A DNA stretch of 9,996 bases from an uncultured Eubacteriales bacterium (GCA_949739085.1 CATIYU010000133.1:1-9996), one strand, 5' to 3'. Counted from the first letter of the stretch, positions 1 to 5,970 are shown. The notes: generated from the sequence alone by a model not told the origin. A program made the numbers and translations.

Positions 1-110
1 ATCTGACCGCTTGCCCCAAGTGCGGCGCGATGCGCCTGTCCCACCGGATGTGTCCCGAGTGCGGTACGTACAATGGCCGTCAGGTCAAGAGCGCCGCTGC
101 GGAGGAGTAA
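1..110 (+). CDS. rpmF: 50S ribosomal protein L32, 3' end only
   Basis: This is the C-terminal 35 residues of ribosomal protein L32 of the large subunit, read in frame from base 3 to the TAA at 108-110; the start lies before the window. The visible part carries two CPxC pairs (CPKCG and CPECG) separated by a short basic stretch (RLSHRM). These are the zinc-ribbon cysteines of the zinc-binding (C+) form of L32. They are followed by the conserved GTYNGRQV segment and a short acidic/alanine tail. The whole protein is normally about 57-60 residues, so roughly 60 percent is present. The gene is followed after 10 bases by a strong intrinsic terminator, so it ends its transcript. It converges on the glycosyltransferase gene. 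Identification is secure from the cysteine pattern and the C-terminal sequence. Confidence 0.95.
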   Translation, partial: LTACPKCGAMRLSHRMCPECGTYNGRQVKSAAAEE

Positions 111-120
111 CTTCCACAAT

Positions 121-154
121 AACCGCCCCCTTCCGTCTGGAAGGGGGCGGTTTT
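121..154 (+). terminator. Rho-independent terminator after rpmF
   Basis: A perfect 14-bp stem (AACCGCCCCCTTCC at 121-134 pairs with 139-152) closes a four-base loop (GTCT) and runs into TTTT at 151-154. It lies 10 bases after the rpmF stop. Read on the minus strand the same hairpin follows the glycosyltransferase stop (178), but without a U-tract there. A second small hairpin (TTCCTC/GAGGAA, 157-172) sits between it and that stop. Confidence 0.92.
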
Positions 155-177
155 CATTCCTCTTTGGAGGAACCGCG

Positions 178-2328
178 CTACTGGGGCAGCGCCCCGCCCA
201 TCTCGTGGGCGACGGGCCCCTCTATGAAGTCCTTCACCTGCTGGTAGGCAGGGCTGGCCTTCAACGCGGCCACCGCCGGGTCGTCGGCGGGATACATAGA
301 CAACATCATCCGCACCTGCTCCGCCAGGGCCAGCAGTTCCGGCGGCGCCTGATTCCGGCGGGCCTCCTGCTGCCGCTCCAGGTGCTTGACCAGAAATTCC
401 ACCACTGGTTTCATGCCCTCGCAGGCCGTAAGTCCTCCCCGCAAAAGCCGCACATACCCGGGGGCGTCCCCCTCCTCCAGGGCCCGGAAGGCCTGGGCGC
501 AGTACCAGCCAAACCGGTGCAGAGACGGCAGGACGTGGATATTCTCCTCCCGCAGCAGCTCCGGCGCATAGTAGAGGGGCAAAAACTGCTCCTCCACCCG
601 GGCATAGCCCCGGCAGACGTCAAAATCCCTGTCCTCCTGCCACTGGCATTCGTGGATGGCGGCCAGGACCACGCCCCGGGCCCAGAAGACCCGGTGGAGG
701 TCACCGGCGAAATCCTGCTCTCCGTACTGGACCGTAAGCTGGGCCAGGGGACCGCCCTGCCAGCCCATGCGTCCGGCCAGCTTGTCCGCCGTCTCCTGAT
801 TCAGGGGCTTGGGCGGGAAGCTGACCCCCGTCAGCAGGGCGCGTTCCAGACCCGCGATGGGCAGCAAATCCCAGTCCTCCACTGTGGCCAGCAGGCGTTC
901 CATCTCCGGTCCATCCTCTGTCTCCAGGATGGCGGCGGCGGAGCCGATTTCGCACCGCCCTGCCAGTGCGCGGAATGCGGTGTAGTCGTGGCGGCGGAAA
1001 TTGGCTGAGATCTCCTCTTTCTGCCGGTACTGGGGGTCGAAGGTAGTGGAGGACTCGGCGTAGAACAGCGCCCTCCGTTCGTTGGCGGCGTCCTCCGTGG
1101 GGGTGGGCTTGGTGATGAGCTCGTAGAACCGGGTCATCAGCGGCGAGACGTCCAGATCCGTCCCCGCGTTCAGCTCCACCATGATCCAGAGATAGTGCCT
1201 GGTCTGGTCGGCGTCCATTAGAGAGCAGTCCACCGACTCCATCAGCTCAAAGGCCCTGTCCGGACTGCCGTTGCGGTAGTTGGCCCGGGCTAGGATAATC
1301 CGCAGCATCCGTTCCCAGCGATGGGAGGCCAGCTGCAAGGTGCTGTAGGCCAGACCGCTCAAATCGCCCTTGCCCGCCCGGTACTCCAAAATGGCCTTCA
1401 GCGCGGCCTCGCCCCTGCGGACGCACTCGCTGTACTCCTTCTTATCCCAGTGGTTGACAGCGGCGGTATACGACACATCGATACGGGTAAAAATGGACTT
1501 GGGGAACAACCCGTCCGTCTGAGCAATCCACTCCTCCAGCTCCGGCATCCCAAATTCCTTGGCATAGGACACCGCATAGCGCATGAACGGCGCGCCCACA
1601 TTGTCCCAGCCCGGCCGCTTCGCCAGAACCGCCGCCGCGCCCTGCCGGATGCGGTCCTGAAAGTCGCTCTCCCGGCGGCCGCTCTCCAGGTACTGGAGCA
1701 GAGCGGTGATATTCTCCGGGTTCTCCTCCAGCTCCTTGCGCAGGACGGCCAGATTCCGTTCCCGCTTCTCCTTGCCCCGCTCCTCGTTGAGGCCCACATA
1801 GCCGTCGTGGTGGAGCATTACCCGGGGCAGGTTGATGGTCTGGTTCAAAAACAGGTTGAAATGCTCATGGATGGCCCCCTCGTACCGTGCGCCGGAGGAC
1901 AGCAGCACCATCCGCAGGGCAGTGAAGTCCCGGTACTCCCCCTTCTCCAAGGTTTCAAAGAGGTAGTTGCGGATAAGCAGGGTACAGGCCGGCTGCGTCC
2001 ACCGCCGCCGGGAACGAAGAAAGGCGGTGAGCCCGCTGAACTCCTCGTCCAGCCACTCGTCCGCGTCCATGGTCATGAACCACTTGCCCTCGGCCCGGTC
2101 CATCACCGCGTTCCGGGCGGCGGCGAAGTCGTTGACCCAGAGGAAATCAAAAAGCACGTCCGCGTACCGCTCCGCCACCTCCCTGCTGCCGTCGTTAGAG
2201 CCGGTGTCGGCCATGACCAGCTGGCAGGGGACCGCCTCCCGCAGAGGCTGGAGGGACTTTAGGCACCGCTCCAGGCAGCGGATTTCGTTCTTGAAGATAA
2301 TGCCGATGGTGAGTAATGGCTGTGCCAT
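178..2328 (-). CDS. Family 2 glycosyltransferase with long helical C-terminal region, candidate flagellin glycosyltransferase
   Basis: This is a 716-residue cytoplasmic protein. Its first ~220 residues form a GT-A fold family-2 glycosyltransferase: a beta-strand start (PLLTIGIIFKNE, 4-15), the nucleotide-sugar contact DTGSNDGS (41-48), NDFAAARN (66-73), the metal-binding DADEWL (88-93, DxD type) and a YEGAIHEHF/HHDGYVG pair (149-157, 173-179). These motifs are typical of the GT2 subgroup that carries TPR-like C-terminal parts. Residues ~200-716 are largely helical with no membrane segment or signal peptide, and are probably a protein-binding scaffold. Start: a longer open frame reaches 2475, but ATG at 2328 has GGAAGGAGT 7 bases upstream and begins the conserved domain. 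It is the next gene after flagellin on the same strand, 158 bases away, beyond a terminator. Glycosyltransferases in this position in other clostridia modify flagellin Ser/Thr residues, so the same role is inferred. The donor sugar cannot be told. The family is sure; the substrate is not. Confidence 0.85.
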   Translation of the reverse strand: MAQPLLTIGIIFKNEIRCLERCLKSLQPLREAVPCQLVMADTGSNDGSREVAERYADVLFDFLWVNDFAAARNAVMDRAEGKWFMTMDADEWLDEEFSGLTAFLRSRRRWTQPACTLLIRNYLFETLEKGEYRDFTALRMVLLSSGARYEGAIHEHFNLFLNQTINLPRVMLHHDGYVGLNEERGKEKRERNLAVLRKELEENPENITALLQYLESGRRESDFQDRIRQGAAAVLAKRPGWDNVGAPFMRYAVSYAKEFGMPELEEWIAQTDGLFPKSIFTRIDVSYTAAVNHWDKKEYSECVRRGEAALKAILEYRAGKGDLSGLAYSTLQLASHRWERMLRIILARANYRNGSPDRAFELMESVDCSLMDADQTRHYLWIMVELNAGTDLDVSPLMTRFYELITKPTPTEDAANERRALFYAESSTTFDPQYRQKEEISANFRRHDYTAFRALAGRCEIGSAAAILETEDGPEMERLLATVEDWDLLPIAGLERALLTGVSFPPKPLNQETADKLAGRMGWQGGPLAQLTVQYGEQDFAGDLHRVFWARGVVLAAIHECQWQEDRDFDVCRGYARVEEQFLPLYYAPELLREENIHVLPSLHRFGWYCAQAFRALEEGDAPGYVRLLRGGLTACEGMKPVVEFLVKHLERQQEARRNQAPPELLALAEQVRMMLSMYPADDPAVAALKASPAYQQVKDFIEGPVAHEMGGALPQ

Positions 2329-2336
2329 TTCGCTCA

Positions 2337-2344
2337 CTCCTTCC
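2337..2344 (-). promoter_or_regulatory. Ribosome-binding site that sets the glycosyltransferase start
   Basis: The minus strand reads GGAAGGAG, 8 bases before ATG at 2328. It favours this start over the longer upstream frame, which would run through the terminator hairpin. The site lies within a weak imperfect hairpin (see findings). Confidence 0.8.
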
Positions 2345-2413
2345 GAGAAATAAACTTGCGGGGCGGTAGGGAAAACCGTGTGGGGCGGCTTTCCCCGCAG
2401 CCCCCCGGAACCA

Positions 2414-2450
2414 GGAAAAGGGAGCCGGGCAAGCCCGGCCCCCTTTTTTA
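2414..2450 (-). terminator. Intrinsic terminator after flagellin
   Basis: On the minus strand an A-rich run leads into a GC-rich stem (GGGGGCCGGG pairs with CCCGGCTCCC, one G-T wobble) with a CTTG loop, then TTTTCC. The plus strand also ends in a T-run (2444-2449), so the hairpin could act both ways. It lies 37 bases after the flagellin stop and 86 bases before the glycosyltransferase start. The downstream gene would therefore depend on read-through or on its own promoter, which I cannot find. Confidence 0.8.
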
Positions 2451-2486
2451 GCTTGGAATACCGCCTCGCGGTCAATACCAGGAAGA

Positions 2487-4307
2487 TTAGCCCAGCAGCT
2501 GCAGCACGCCCTGCGGGATCTGGTTGGCCTGAGCCAGCATGGCCTGAGCGGACTGCACCAGGATGTTGTTCTTGGTGTAGGCCATCATCTCCTCCGCGAT
2601 ATCGGTGTCGCGGATGGTGGACTCGGCGTCCTGGATATTCTCGGTCATGACGGACAGGTTGTTGGCGGTGTGCTCCAGACGGTTCTGGGTAGCGCCCAGA
2701 GTACCACGGATGCTGGAGACAGTGTTAATGGCGTTCTTGACGGTGTCAATCGCGGCAGCGGCGCCCTTCTGGGTGCTGATGTCGATGTTGTTGACGCCCA
2801 GCGCCTTGGTGTGGATGTCGCCGATGGAGACGACCAGCTGGTTGTAGTCCTCGCTGGTGTCGCCGATCTGGAGGGTCAGGCCCTCGCCGGAGACGTTGGT
2901 CACGCCGGACTTGATGAGGTTCTTCCAGTTGTTCTTCTGGGTAGCGCCGTCGTCAGGGGTCCAGTTACCGGTAACGCTCAGGTTGTTCTTACCAGCCAGG
3001 TTGTTGACGGAGTAATCCACAGCGCCTTCCTTCTCGGTCAGGCTGATGACGCCGTCCTTGGAGGAAGCGCCCACGAAGAAGGTCTCGTTGTTCAGCGCGG
3101 CCTTGGTCAGGCGGTTGGCAGCGGTGTTCAGCAGCTGCGTCTTGGCCAGGGTGGTGGAGGCGGCGGTCTTGTCGGTCAGGTCCACCACGTTGGCCACGTT
3201 CTTGAACCGGCTGTCAGAGCCGACAGCGAAGGTGTACGTGGTCTTGCCGATCTGGATGGTGTCGCCGTCGTTGATGGTGCCGTTAAAGAGCTTGGAGAGA
3301 TCCAGCTCAGCCTCGGCGTAGCGGCGGGTCTGGGTGGAGTCAATGGGCTCAACCTCGACGGTGGGCTTGAACTGCTCGCCGTAGTTGCCGGTGATGCCGC
3401 TGGTGGCAATGGGCTTGCCCTGGAAGCGGAGGGTCATATCCTGCTCCCACTTCTTGTCGGGGGCCTTATCCATCTCCAGGATGAGCTGGCTGCCGTTGGC
3501 GGTGACGGTGAAGTTCACGCCGCCGATGGAGATGGTGGGATTCTCCTTGAACGCCTGCGCCACAGCTCTGGCGAAGTCAGCGCCGGTGGCGGTACCGCCG
3601 GAGGTGCCCAGGCTGGGCAGGGAGATGGTGATGGCGGTGCCCACATTGCCGGTACCGGTGGCGCTGGTGGTGCCAGTGCCGGTCTCCGGGCCGCCGATGG
3701 TGAAGGAGAACTGAACGCCCGTGCCGCTGCTGGCGGTCAGCTGCATCTGGCTGAGGTCATAGACGAACTTACCGGCCTGGGCCTCGACGCCCAGCTGGCC
3801 GTCGCGCTTGATGGTCAGAGCACCCGCGATGGTGCTGACGGAGTTGGTGGCCACGTCGTTGACCTTATAGGTGGTCTTGATCTCCTGAGAGCCGTCCATC
3901 AGCTTGATGCCGTTGAAGTTGGAGCTGTCGGCAATACGGTTGATTTCGGCGTTGAGCTGGTCAACTTCCTTCTGGAGGTTGGCGCGGTCCACGGCGTTGT
4001 CGTAGGTGCCGTTGGCGGACTGGGTGGCCAGGGTGACCATACGGTTGAGCATATCCTGCACTTCCTGCATGGCGCCTTCAGCGGTCTTCACCAGGGAGAT
4101 GCCGTCCTTGACGTTCTTGCTGGCGGCCTTCAGACCAGAGATCTGAGCGCGCATCTTCTCGGAAATAGCGAGGCCCGCAGCGTCGTCGCCGGCGCGGTTG
4201 ATCTTGTAGCCGGAGCTCAGCTTCTCCAGGTTCTTGGAGACAGCGCTGGTGTTGGTGTTGTAATTCCGGTAGGCGTTCATCGCCGCAATATTGTGTTGAA
4301 TACGCAT
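2487..4307 (-). CDS. fliC: Flagellin, filament subunit with large variable middle domain
   Basis: Flagellin is the secreted structural subunit of the flagellar filament. The 606-residue product has the conserved D0/D1 N-terminus (MRIQHNIAAMNA at 1-12, LEKLSSGYKINRAGDDAAGLAISE at ~28-50, LNRMVTLATQSANG at 87-100) and the matching C-terminus (GATQNRLEHTANNL at 538-551, AESTIRDTDIAEEM at 561-574, and the terminal coiled segment ending GVLQLLG). Residues ~140-510 form a surface-exposed variable region rich in Thr, Ser and Gly, with a TGTGTT-type stretch at 209-222; such regions are usual O-glycosylation targets. It is larger than the ~270-300-residue minimal flagellins. There is no signal peptide, as expected for type III export. 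Start: ATG at 4307 has AAAAGGAG 9 bases upstream and gives the canonical N-terminus; the open frame to 4484 is leader. A sigma-28-like promoter and a ~185-base structured leader precede it, and a glycosyltransferase follows. The symbol hag is equally used in Firmicutes. Confidence 0.97.
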   Translation of the reverse strand: MRIQHNIAAMNAYRNYNTNTSAVSKNLEKLSSGYKINRAGDDAAGLAISEKMRAQISGLKAASKNVKDGISLVKTAEGAMQEVQDMLNRMVTLATQSANGTYDNAVDRANLQKEVDQLNAEINRIADSSNFNGIKLMDGSQEIKTTYKVNDVATNSVSTIAGALTIKRDGQLGVEAQAGKFVYDLSQMQLTASSGTGVQFSFTIGGPETGTGTTSATGTGNVGTAITISLPSLGTSGGTATGADFARAVAQAFKENPTISIGGVNFTVTANGSQLILEMDKAPDKKWEQDMTLRFQGKPIATSGITGNYGEQFKPTVEVEPIDSTQTRRYAEAELDLSKLFNGTINDGDTIQIGKTTYTFAVGSDSRFKNVANVVDLTDKTAASTTLAKTQLLNTAANRLTKAALNNETFFVGASSKDGVISLTEKEGAVDYSVNNLAGKNNLSVTGNWTPDDGATQKNNWKNLIKSGVTNVSGEGLTLQIGDTSEDYNQLVVSIGDIHTKALGVNNIDISTQKGAAAAIDTVKNAINTVSSIRGTLGATQNRLEHTANNLSVMTENIQDAESTIRDTDIAEEMMAYTKNNILVQSAQAMLAQANQIPQGVLQLLG

Positions 4308-4309
4308 TG

Positions 4310-4328
4310 TTTGAATCTCCTTTTCAAA
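4310..4328 (-). promoter_or_regulatory. Flagellin Shine-Dalgarno held in a hairpin loop
   Basis: On the minus strand TTTGAA, AAGGAGA and TTCAAA follow one another: a perfect 6-bp AT-rich stem whose 7-base loop is the ribosome-binding site, ending 2 bases before the ATG. The loop GGA and the single-stranded presentation match the known preference of CsrA. The inverted repeat is seen directly; the regulation is inferred. Confidence 0.7.
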
Positions 4329-4333
4329 TATTC

Positions 4334-4355
4334 CCAGGCAGTTCCTTCCGCCTGG
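4334..4355 (-). promoter_or_regulatory. Leader hairpin with two GGA motifs in its loop
   Basis: On the minus strand CCAGGC and GCCTGG form a 6-bp stem around the 10-base loop GGAAGGAACT. The stem ends 5 bases before the hairpin that holds the Shine-Dalgarno. The GGA motifs of the two loops are about 23-29 bases apart, within the reach of one CsrA dimer binding two sites. This is a candidate upstream CsrA site, comparable in layout to the paired sites of Bacillus subtilis hag. Confidence 0.55.
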
Positions 4356-4380
4356 CGCGTAAGAGAAACAGGGCCTTCCC

Positions 4381-4413
4381 AAAGCGCTCGTACCCGGCCG
4401 GAGCAGGCGCTTT
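4381..4413 (-). repeat. 33-base inverted repeat in the flagellin leader
   Basis: AAAGCGC at 4381-4387 and GCGCTTT at 4407-4413 are exact inverted repeats around a centre containing the self-complementary CCGGCCGG. In the leader RNA this would form a stable stem between the promoter-proximal and start-proximal hairpins. No GGA is exposed here, so it is probably a structural or stabilising element. Confidence 0.5.
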
Positions 4414-4470
4414 AGAAATGGGCCGCATCCTATTTCAGACGGATCGCGCGAACCGTATGAAACCATTGCC

Positions 4471-4488
4471 AGCGGTTTCCACACCGCT
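4471..4488 (-). promoter_or_regulatory. 5'-proximal leader hairpin with GGA in its loop
   Basis: On the minus strand AGCGGT and ACCGCT form a perfect 6-bp stem around the loop GTGGAA. It lies within the first ~20 bases of the transcript expected from the sigma-28-like promoter. It could stabilise the 5' end or be a further CsrA site. A fourth GGA, in an ATAGGATG context resembling the CsrA core, lies unpaired near 4425-4432. Confidence 0.5.
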
Positions 4489-4498
4489 TACACCTACT

Positions 4499-4525
4499 TT
4501 TTCGGCTGAGAGCATCGAAAAGTTA
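4499..4525 (-). promoter_or_regulatory. Sigma-28 (SigD/FliA)-type promoter of flagellin
   Basis: On the minus strand TAAC (4525-4522) is separated by 15 bases from GCCGAAAA (4506-4499). The flagellar sigma consensus is TAAA-N15-GCCGATAA, so three of four and seven of eight positions match at the ideal spacing. The A/T-rich block AAAAATTTTT at 4541-4558 lies upstream and may act as an UP-like element. Transcription from here gives a leader of about 185 bases before the flagellin ATG. Confidence 0.65.
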
Positions 4526-4572
4526 AGTCCCCCCTCCAAGATTTTTCAAAAATTTTTCTCAGGGGCAGGGAG

Positions 4573-4610
4573 AGGGCCCCCAGCGGCCGGAAAACGCCGC
4601 CAGGGGCCCT
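4573..4610 (-). terminator. Large imperfect hairpin, probable end of the spoIID transcript
   Basis: AGGGCCCC (4573-4580) pairs with GGGGCCCT (4603-4610). Inside a symmetrical CA/CA internal loop, GCGGC (4583-4587) pairs with GCCGC (4596-4600). It starts 8 bases after the small-gene stop (4619-4621) on the minus strand. No U-tract follows directly on that strand; the nearest T-run is about 15-20 bases on. It is therefore a non-canonical terminator, or an insulating structure that keeps spoIID-operon transcription out of the flagellin promoter. Confidence 0.5.
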
Positions 4611-4618
4611 GAAAAAGG

Positions 4619-4825
4619 CTATTTTTTCTTTTTCCAGCGTTCGGCCGCCTCCAGCTGTTTCTGGGCGTCCTGTGCGGAGAGGCCCTGGGCGATCATGGGG
4701 TAGGGGTTCTCCATGCCGCTGGTGGGCTGGATTTCGTAGGTGCCGTACTTGTTGATAACGTCGTCGTCTCCCTCGGGCCAGCCGGGCTTACGCTCCGGGG
4801 GCTGGCTCTTGTGGTTTTCCTTCAT
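4619..4825 (-). CDS. Small unrecognised protein downstream of spoIID
   Basis: This encodes a 68-residue hydrophilic protein that I do not recognise. It has a Pro/Lys-rich start, an acidic DDD turn (20-22), a NKYGTYEIQPT segment (25-35), NPYPMIAQGLS (40-50), and a charged helical tail ending in four lysines. It has no signal peptide, membrane segment or cysteine. It is probably real: GGAGGTG lies 8 bases before its ATG (4825), one of the best ribosome-binding sites in the window. It starts 44 bases after the spoIID stop on the same strand and a large hairpin follows its end. Co-transcription with spoIID, and hence mother-cell expression during sporulation, is inferred. A TATACT (4852-4847) precedes it, but without a -35 partner. 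Confidence 0.7.
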   Translation of the reverse strand: MKENHKSQPPERKPGWPEGDDDVINKYGTYEIQPTSGMENPYPMIAQGLSAQDAQKQLEAAERWKKKK

Positions 4826-4852
4826 GGCGCTTTCACCTCCGGGGCTAGTATA

Positions 4853-4866
4853 CCCCGGAACCGGGG
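4853..4866. repeat. CCCCGG-AA-CCGGGG palindrome between spoIID and the small gene
   Basis: A perfect 6-bp inverted repeat with a two-base centre starts 3 bases past the spoIID stop codon. No adequate U-tract follows it on the minus strand (TATACTAG), so I do not call it a terminator. It could attenuate transcription or protect the spoIID mRNA 3' end. Confidence 0.5.
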
Positions 4867-4869
4867 ATT

Positions 4870-5889
4870 TTACGGGAGTTGATAGGGCTCCACCTGCGCG
4901 CCGCTGTAGTACCAGGCCAGGATGTCCCGGTAGTTCATGCCCCCGGCGGCCAGCACGTTGGCCCCGTACTGGCTCATGCCCACGCCGTGGCCGTAGCCGG
5001 TGACGGAGAAGACCACGTTTTCCTCCTCAAAGGCGATGGTAAAGCAGGCGCTGCGCAGGCCCAGGATGGTCCGCAGGTCGTTGCCGCCCACCTCCACGCC
5101 GCCCACCGCCAGGGCGGTGACCGCGCCGCCGGGCTGCTGGCGGATGTTGGTAAACCAGTTGGAGGGTCCCTGGCTCAGGTCCGCCTCCGGCAGGGCCTTC
5201 TGGAGGATTTCCTTCAGTTCCGAGGCGGAAAAGGAGGCGGTGGACTGGTAGTTGGGCACCGTCTCGCTGGTCTCCGGGGTCTCCACGCTCTGCAGGTAGG
5301 GGAGGCCGGCGCTCCATACGGCGGCGGCGTCCAGGGTCTCCCCGGCGGAGGAGGAGTGGAACACCGCCAGCACCGGCAGGCCCTCATAGAGGATGCACTC
5401 CCCGTCGGTCTCCTCCACGGCCCGGCGGATTTTGGCCTCGAATTCCGCAGCGTCCTCCCCCCAGTCCGCCGCCGCCTCCTCGTAGGTCTTGTACGCCTGG
5501 CAGCAGGAGATATCGCCGCAGGCGTCGGCCTCAGGGTGGTTGGCGCTGCCGCCGTTTAGTTTTTTATATAGTATGTAGGTCCTGGCGGCCACGGCCTGTG
5601 CCTTAAGGGCCTCCTCCTCAAAGGAGGCGGGCATCTCCGAGCGCACCACCCCCAGGAGGTAGGTCTGCATATCCATCTGTTGGAGCTCCCCCCCGGCCAG
5701 CACGTTCAGGGAGAGGCCCTCGTCCAGCCCGCCGGACGGCGGCGTCTGAGGCGGGTCCGGGTCCGGCTGGGCGGGAACGTCCTCTGGTGGGACCTCCTCC
5801 GGCGGCTCCAGGGAGGCGTCCCCCCAGAGCCAGGGCAGGAAAAAGAGCAGAAAAATCAGAATCAGCGATATGCCCGCGTGCTTTCCCAT
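4870..5889 (-). CDS. spoIID: Stage II sporulation protein D, peptidoglycan lytic transglycosylase
   Basis: SpoIID is a membrane-anchored lytic transglycosylase that works with SpoIIP and SpoIIM. It degrades septal peptidoglycan so that the mother cell can engulf the forespore. The 339-residue length matches the family (343 in Bacillus subtilis). There is one N-terminal membrane anchor (~7-22), then a Pro/Glu-rich linker (28-52), then the SpoIID domain. That domain contains YLLGVVRSEMPASF (77-90) with the expected catalytic glutamate at E85, ALKAQAVAARTY (94-105), the metal-site segment around H118, C124, C129 and C130, FHSSSAG (177-183), and the C-terminal GYGHGVGMSQYGA (298-310). Start: ATG at 5889 with AAAGGAG 11 bases upstream; another ATG at 5897 is out of frame. 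Expression from a sigma-E-like promoter is suggested by sequence at 5914-5941. The odd point is a cysteine at 129 where a histidine ligand is expected. Identification is secure. Confidence 0.95.
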   Translation of the reverse strand: MGKHAGISLILIFLLFFLPWLWGDASLEPPEEVPPEDVPAQPDPDPPQTPPSGGLDEGLSLNVLAGGELQQMDMQTYLLGVVRSEMPASFEEEALKAQAVAARTYILYKKLNGGSANHPEADACGDISCCQAYKTYEEAAADWGEDAAEFEAKIRRAVEETDGECILYEGLPVLAVFHSSSAGETLDAAAVWSAGLPYLQSVETPETSETVPNYQSTASFSASELKEILQKALPEADLSQGPSNWFTNIRQQPGGAVTALAVGGVEVGGNDLRTILGLRSACFTIAFEEENVVFSVTGYGHGVGMSQYGANVLAAGGMNYRDILAWYYSGAQVEPYQLP

Positions 5890-5913
5890 TTGTGCATCGT
5901 CTCCTTTCGGAAT

Positions 5914-5941
5914 AACATATGCCGCGCTTGTCCGAAAAATG
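5914..5941 (-). promoter_or_regulatory. Possible sigma-E promoter of spoIID
   Basis: On the minus strand CATTTTT (5941-5935), a 13-base spacer and CATATGTT (5921-5914) resemble the sigma-E pattern (-35 near GHATANT, -10 near CATACAAT). The -10 keeps CATA and the final T; the -35 is weak. spoIID is a classical sigma-E gene, which raises the prior. The site stands back to back with the promoter of the divergent gene. Confidence 0.35.
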
Positions 5942-5970
5942 ATGACAAACGCCCCATGGTGTGCTATACT
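5942..5970 (+). promoter_or_regulatory. Sigma-A promoter of the divergent membrane-protein gene
   Basis: ATGACA (5942-5947), a 17-base spacer and TATACT (5965-5970) match the vegetative consensus in five of six positions each. A TG one base before the -10 adds an extended -10. The expected start of transcription is near 5977, giving a leader of about 30 bases. It is the strongest promoter that I can see in the window. Confidence 0.75.

Noticed and set aside
73..1008. Plus-strand open frame (311 codons) opposite the glycosyltransferase C-terminal region, and a similar one at 1321-2262
   Set aside because: The start lies inside rpmF and the frame runs through its terminator. The composition is that of an antisense shadow of a GC-rich gene with clear motifs on the other strand.
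3590..3680. GGTACCG-type repeats within the flagellin gene as possible recombination sites
   Set aside because: They are short and imperfect and encode Thr/Gly codons of the low-complexity variable region, with no flanking inverted repeats or recombinase gene in the window.
2670..4415. Long plus-strand open frame (581 codons) opposite flagellin
   Set aside because: Its product is low-complexity Gly/Val/Leu/Asp-rich, it has no ribosome site, and it arises because the GC-rich flagellin codons avoid stops in the opposite frame.
4847..4852. TATACT on the minus strand as a promoter for the small gene after spoIID
   Set aside because: No acceptable -35 hexamer 16-18 bases upstream; co-transcription with spoIID is simpler.
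4879..5559. Plus-strand open frame (226 codons) opposite spoIID
   Set aside because: No ribosome site, histidine/glycine-rich shadow composition, and full overlap with the secure spoIID gene.
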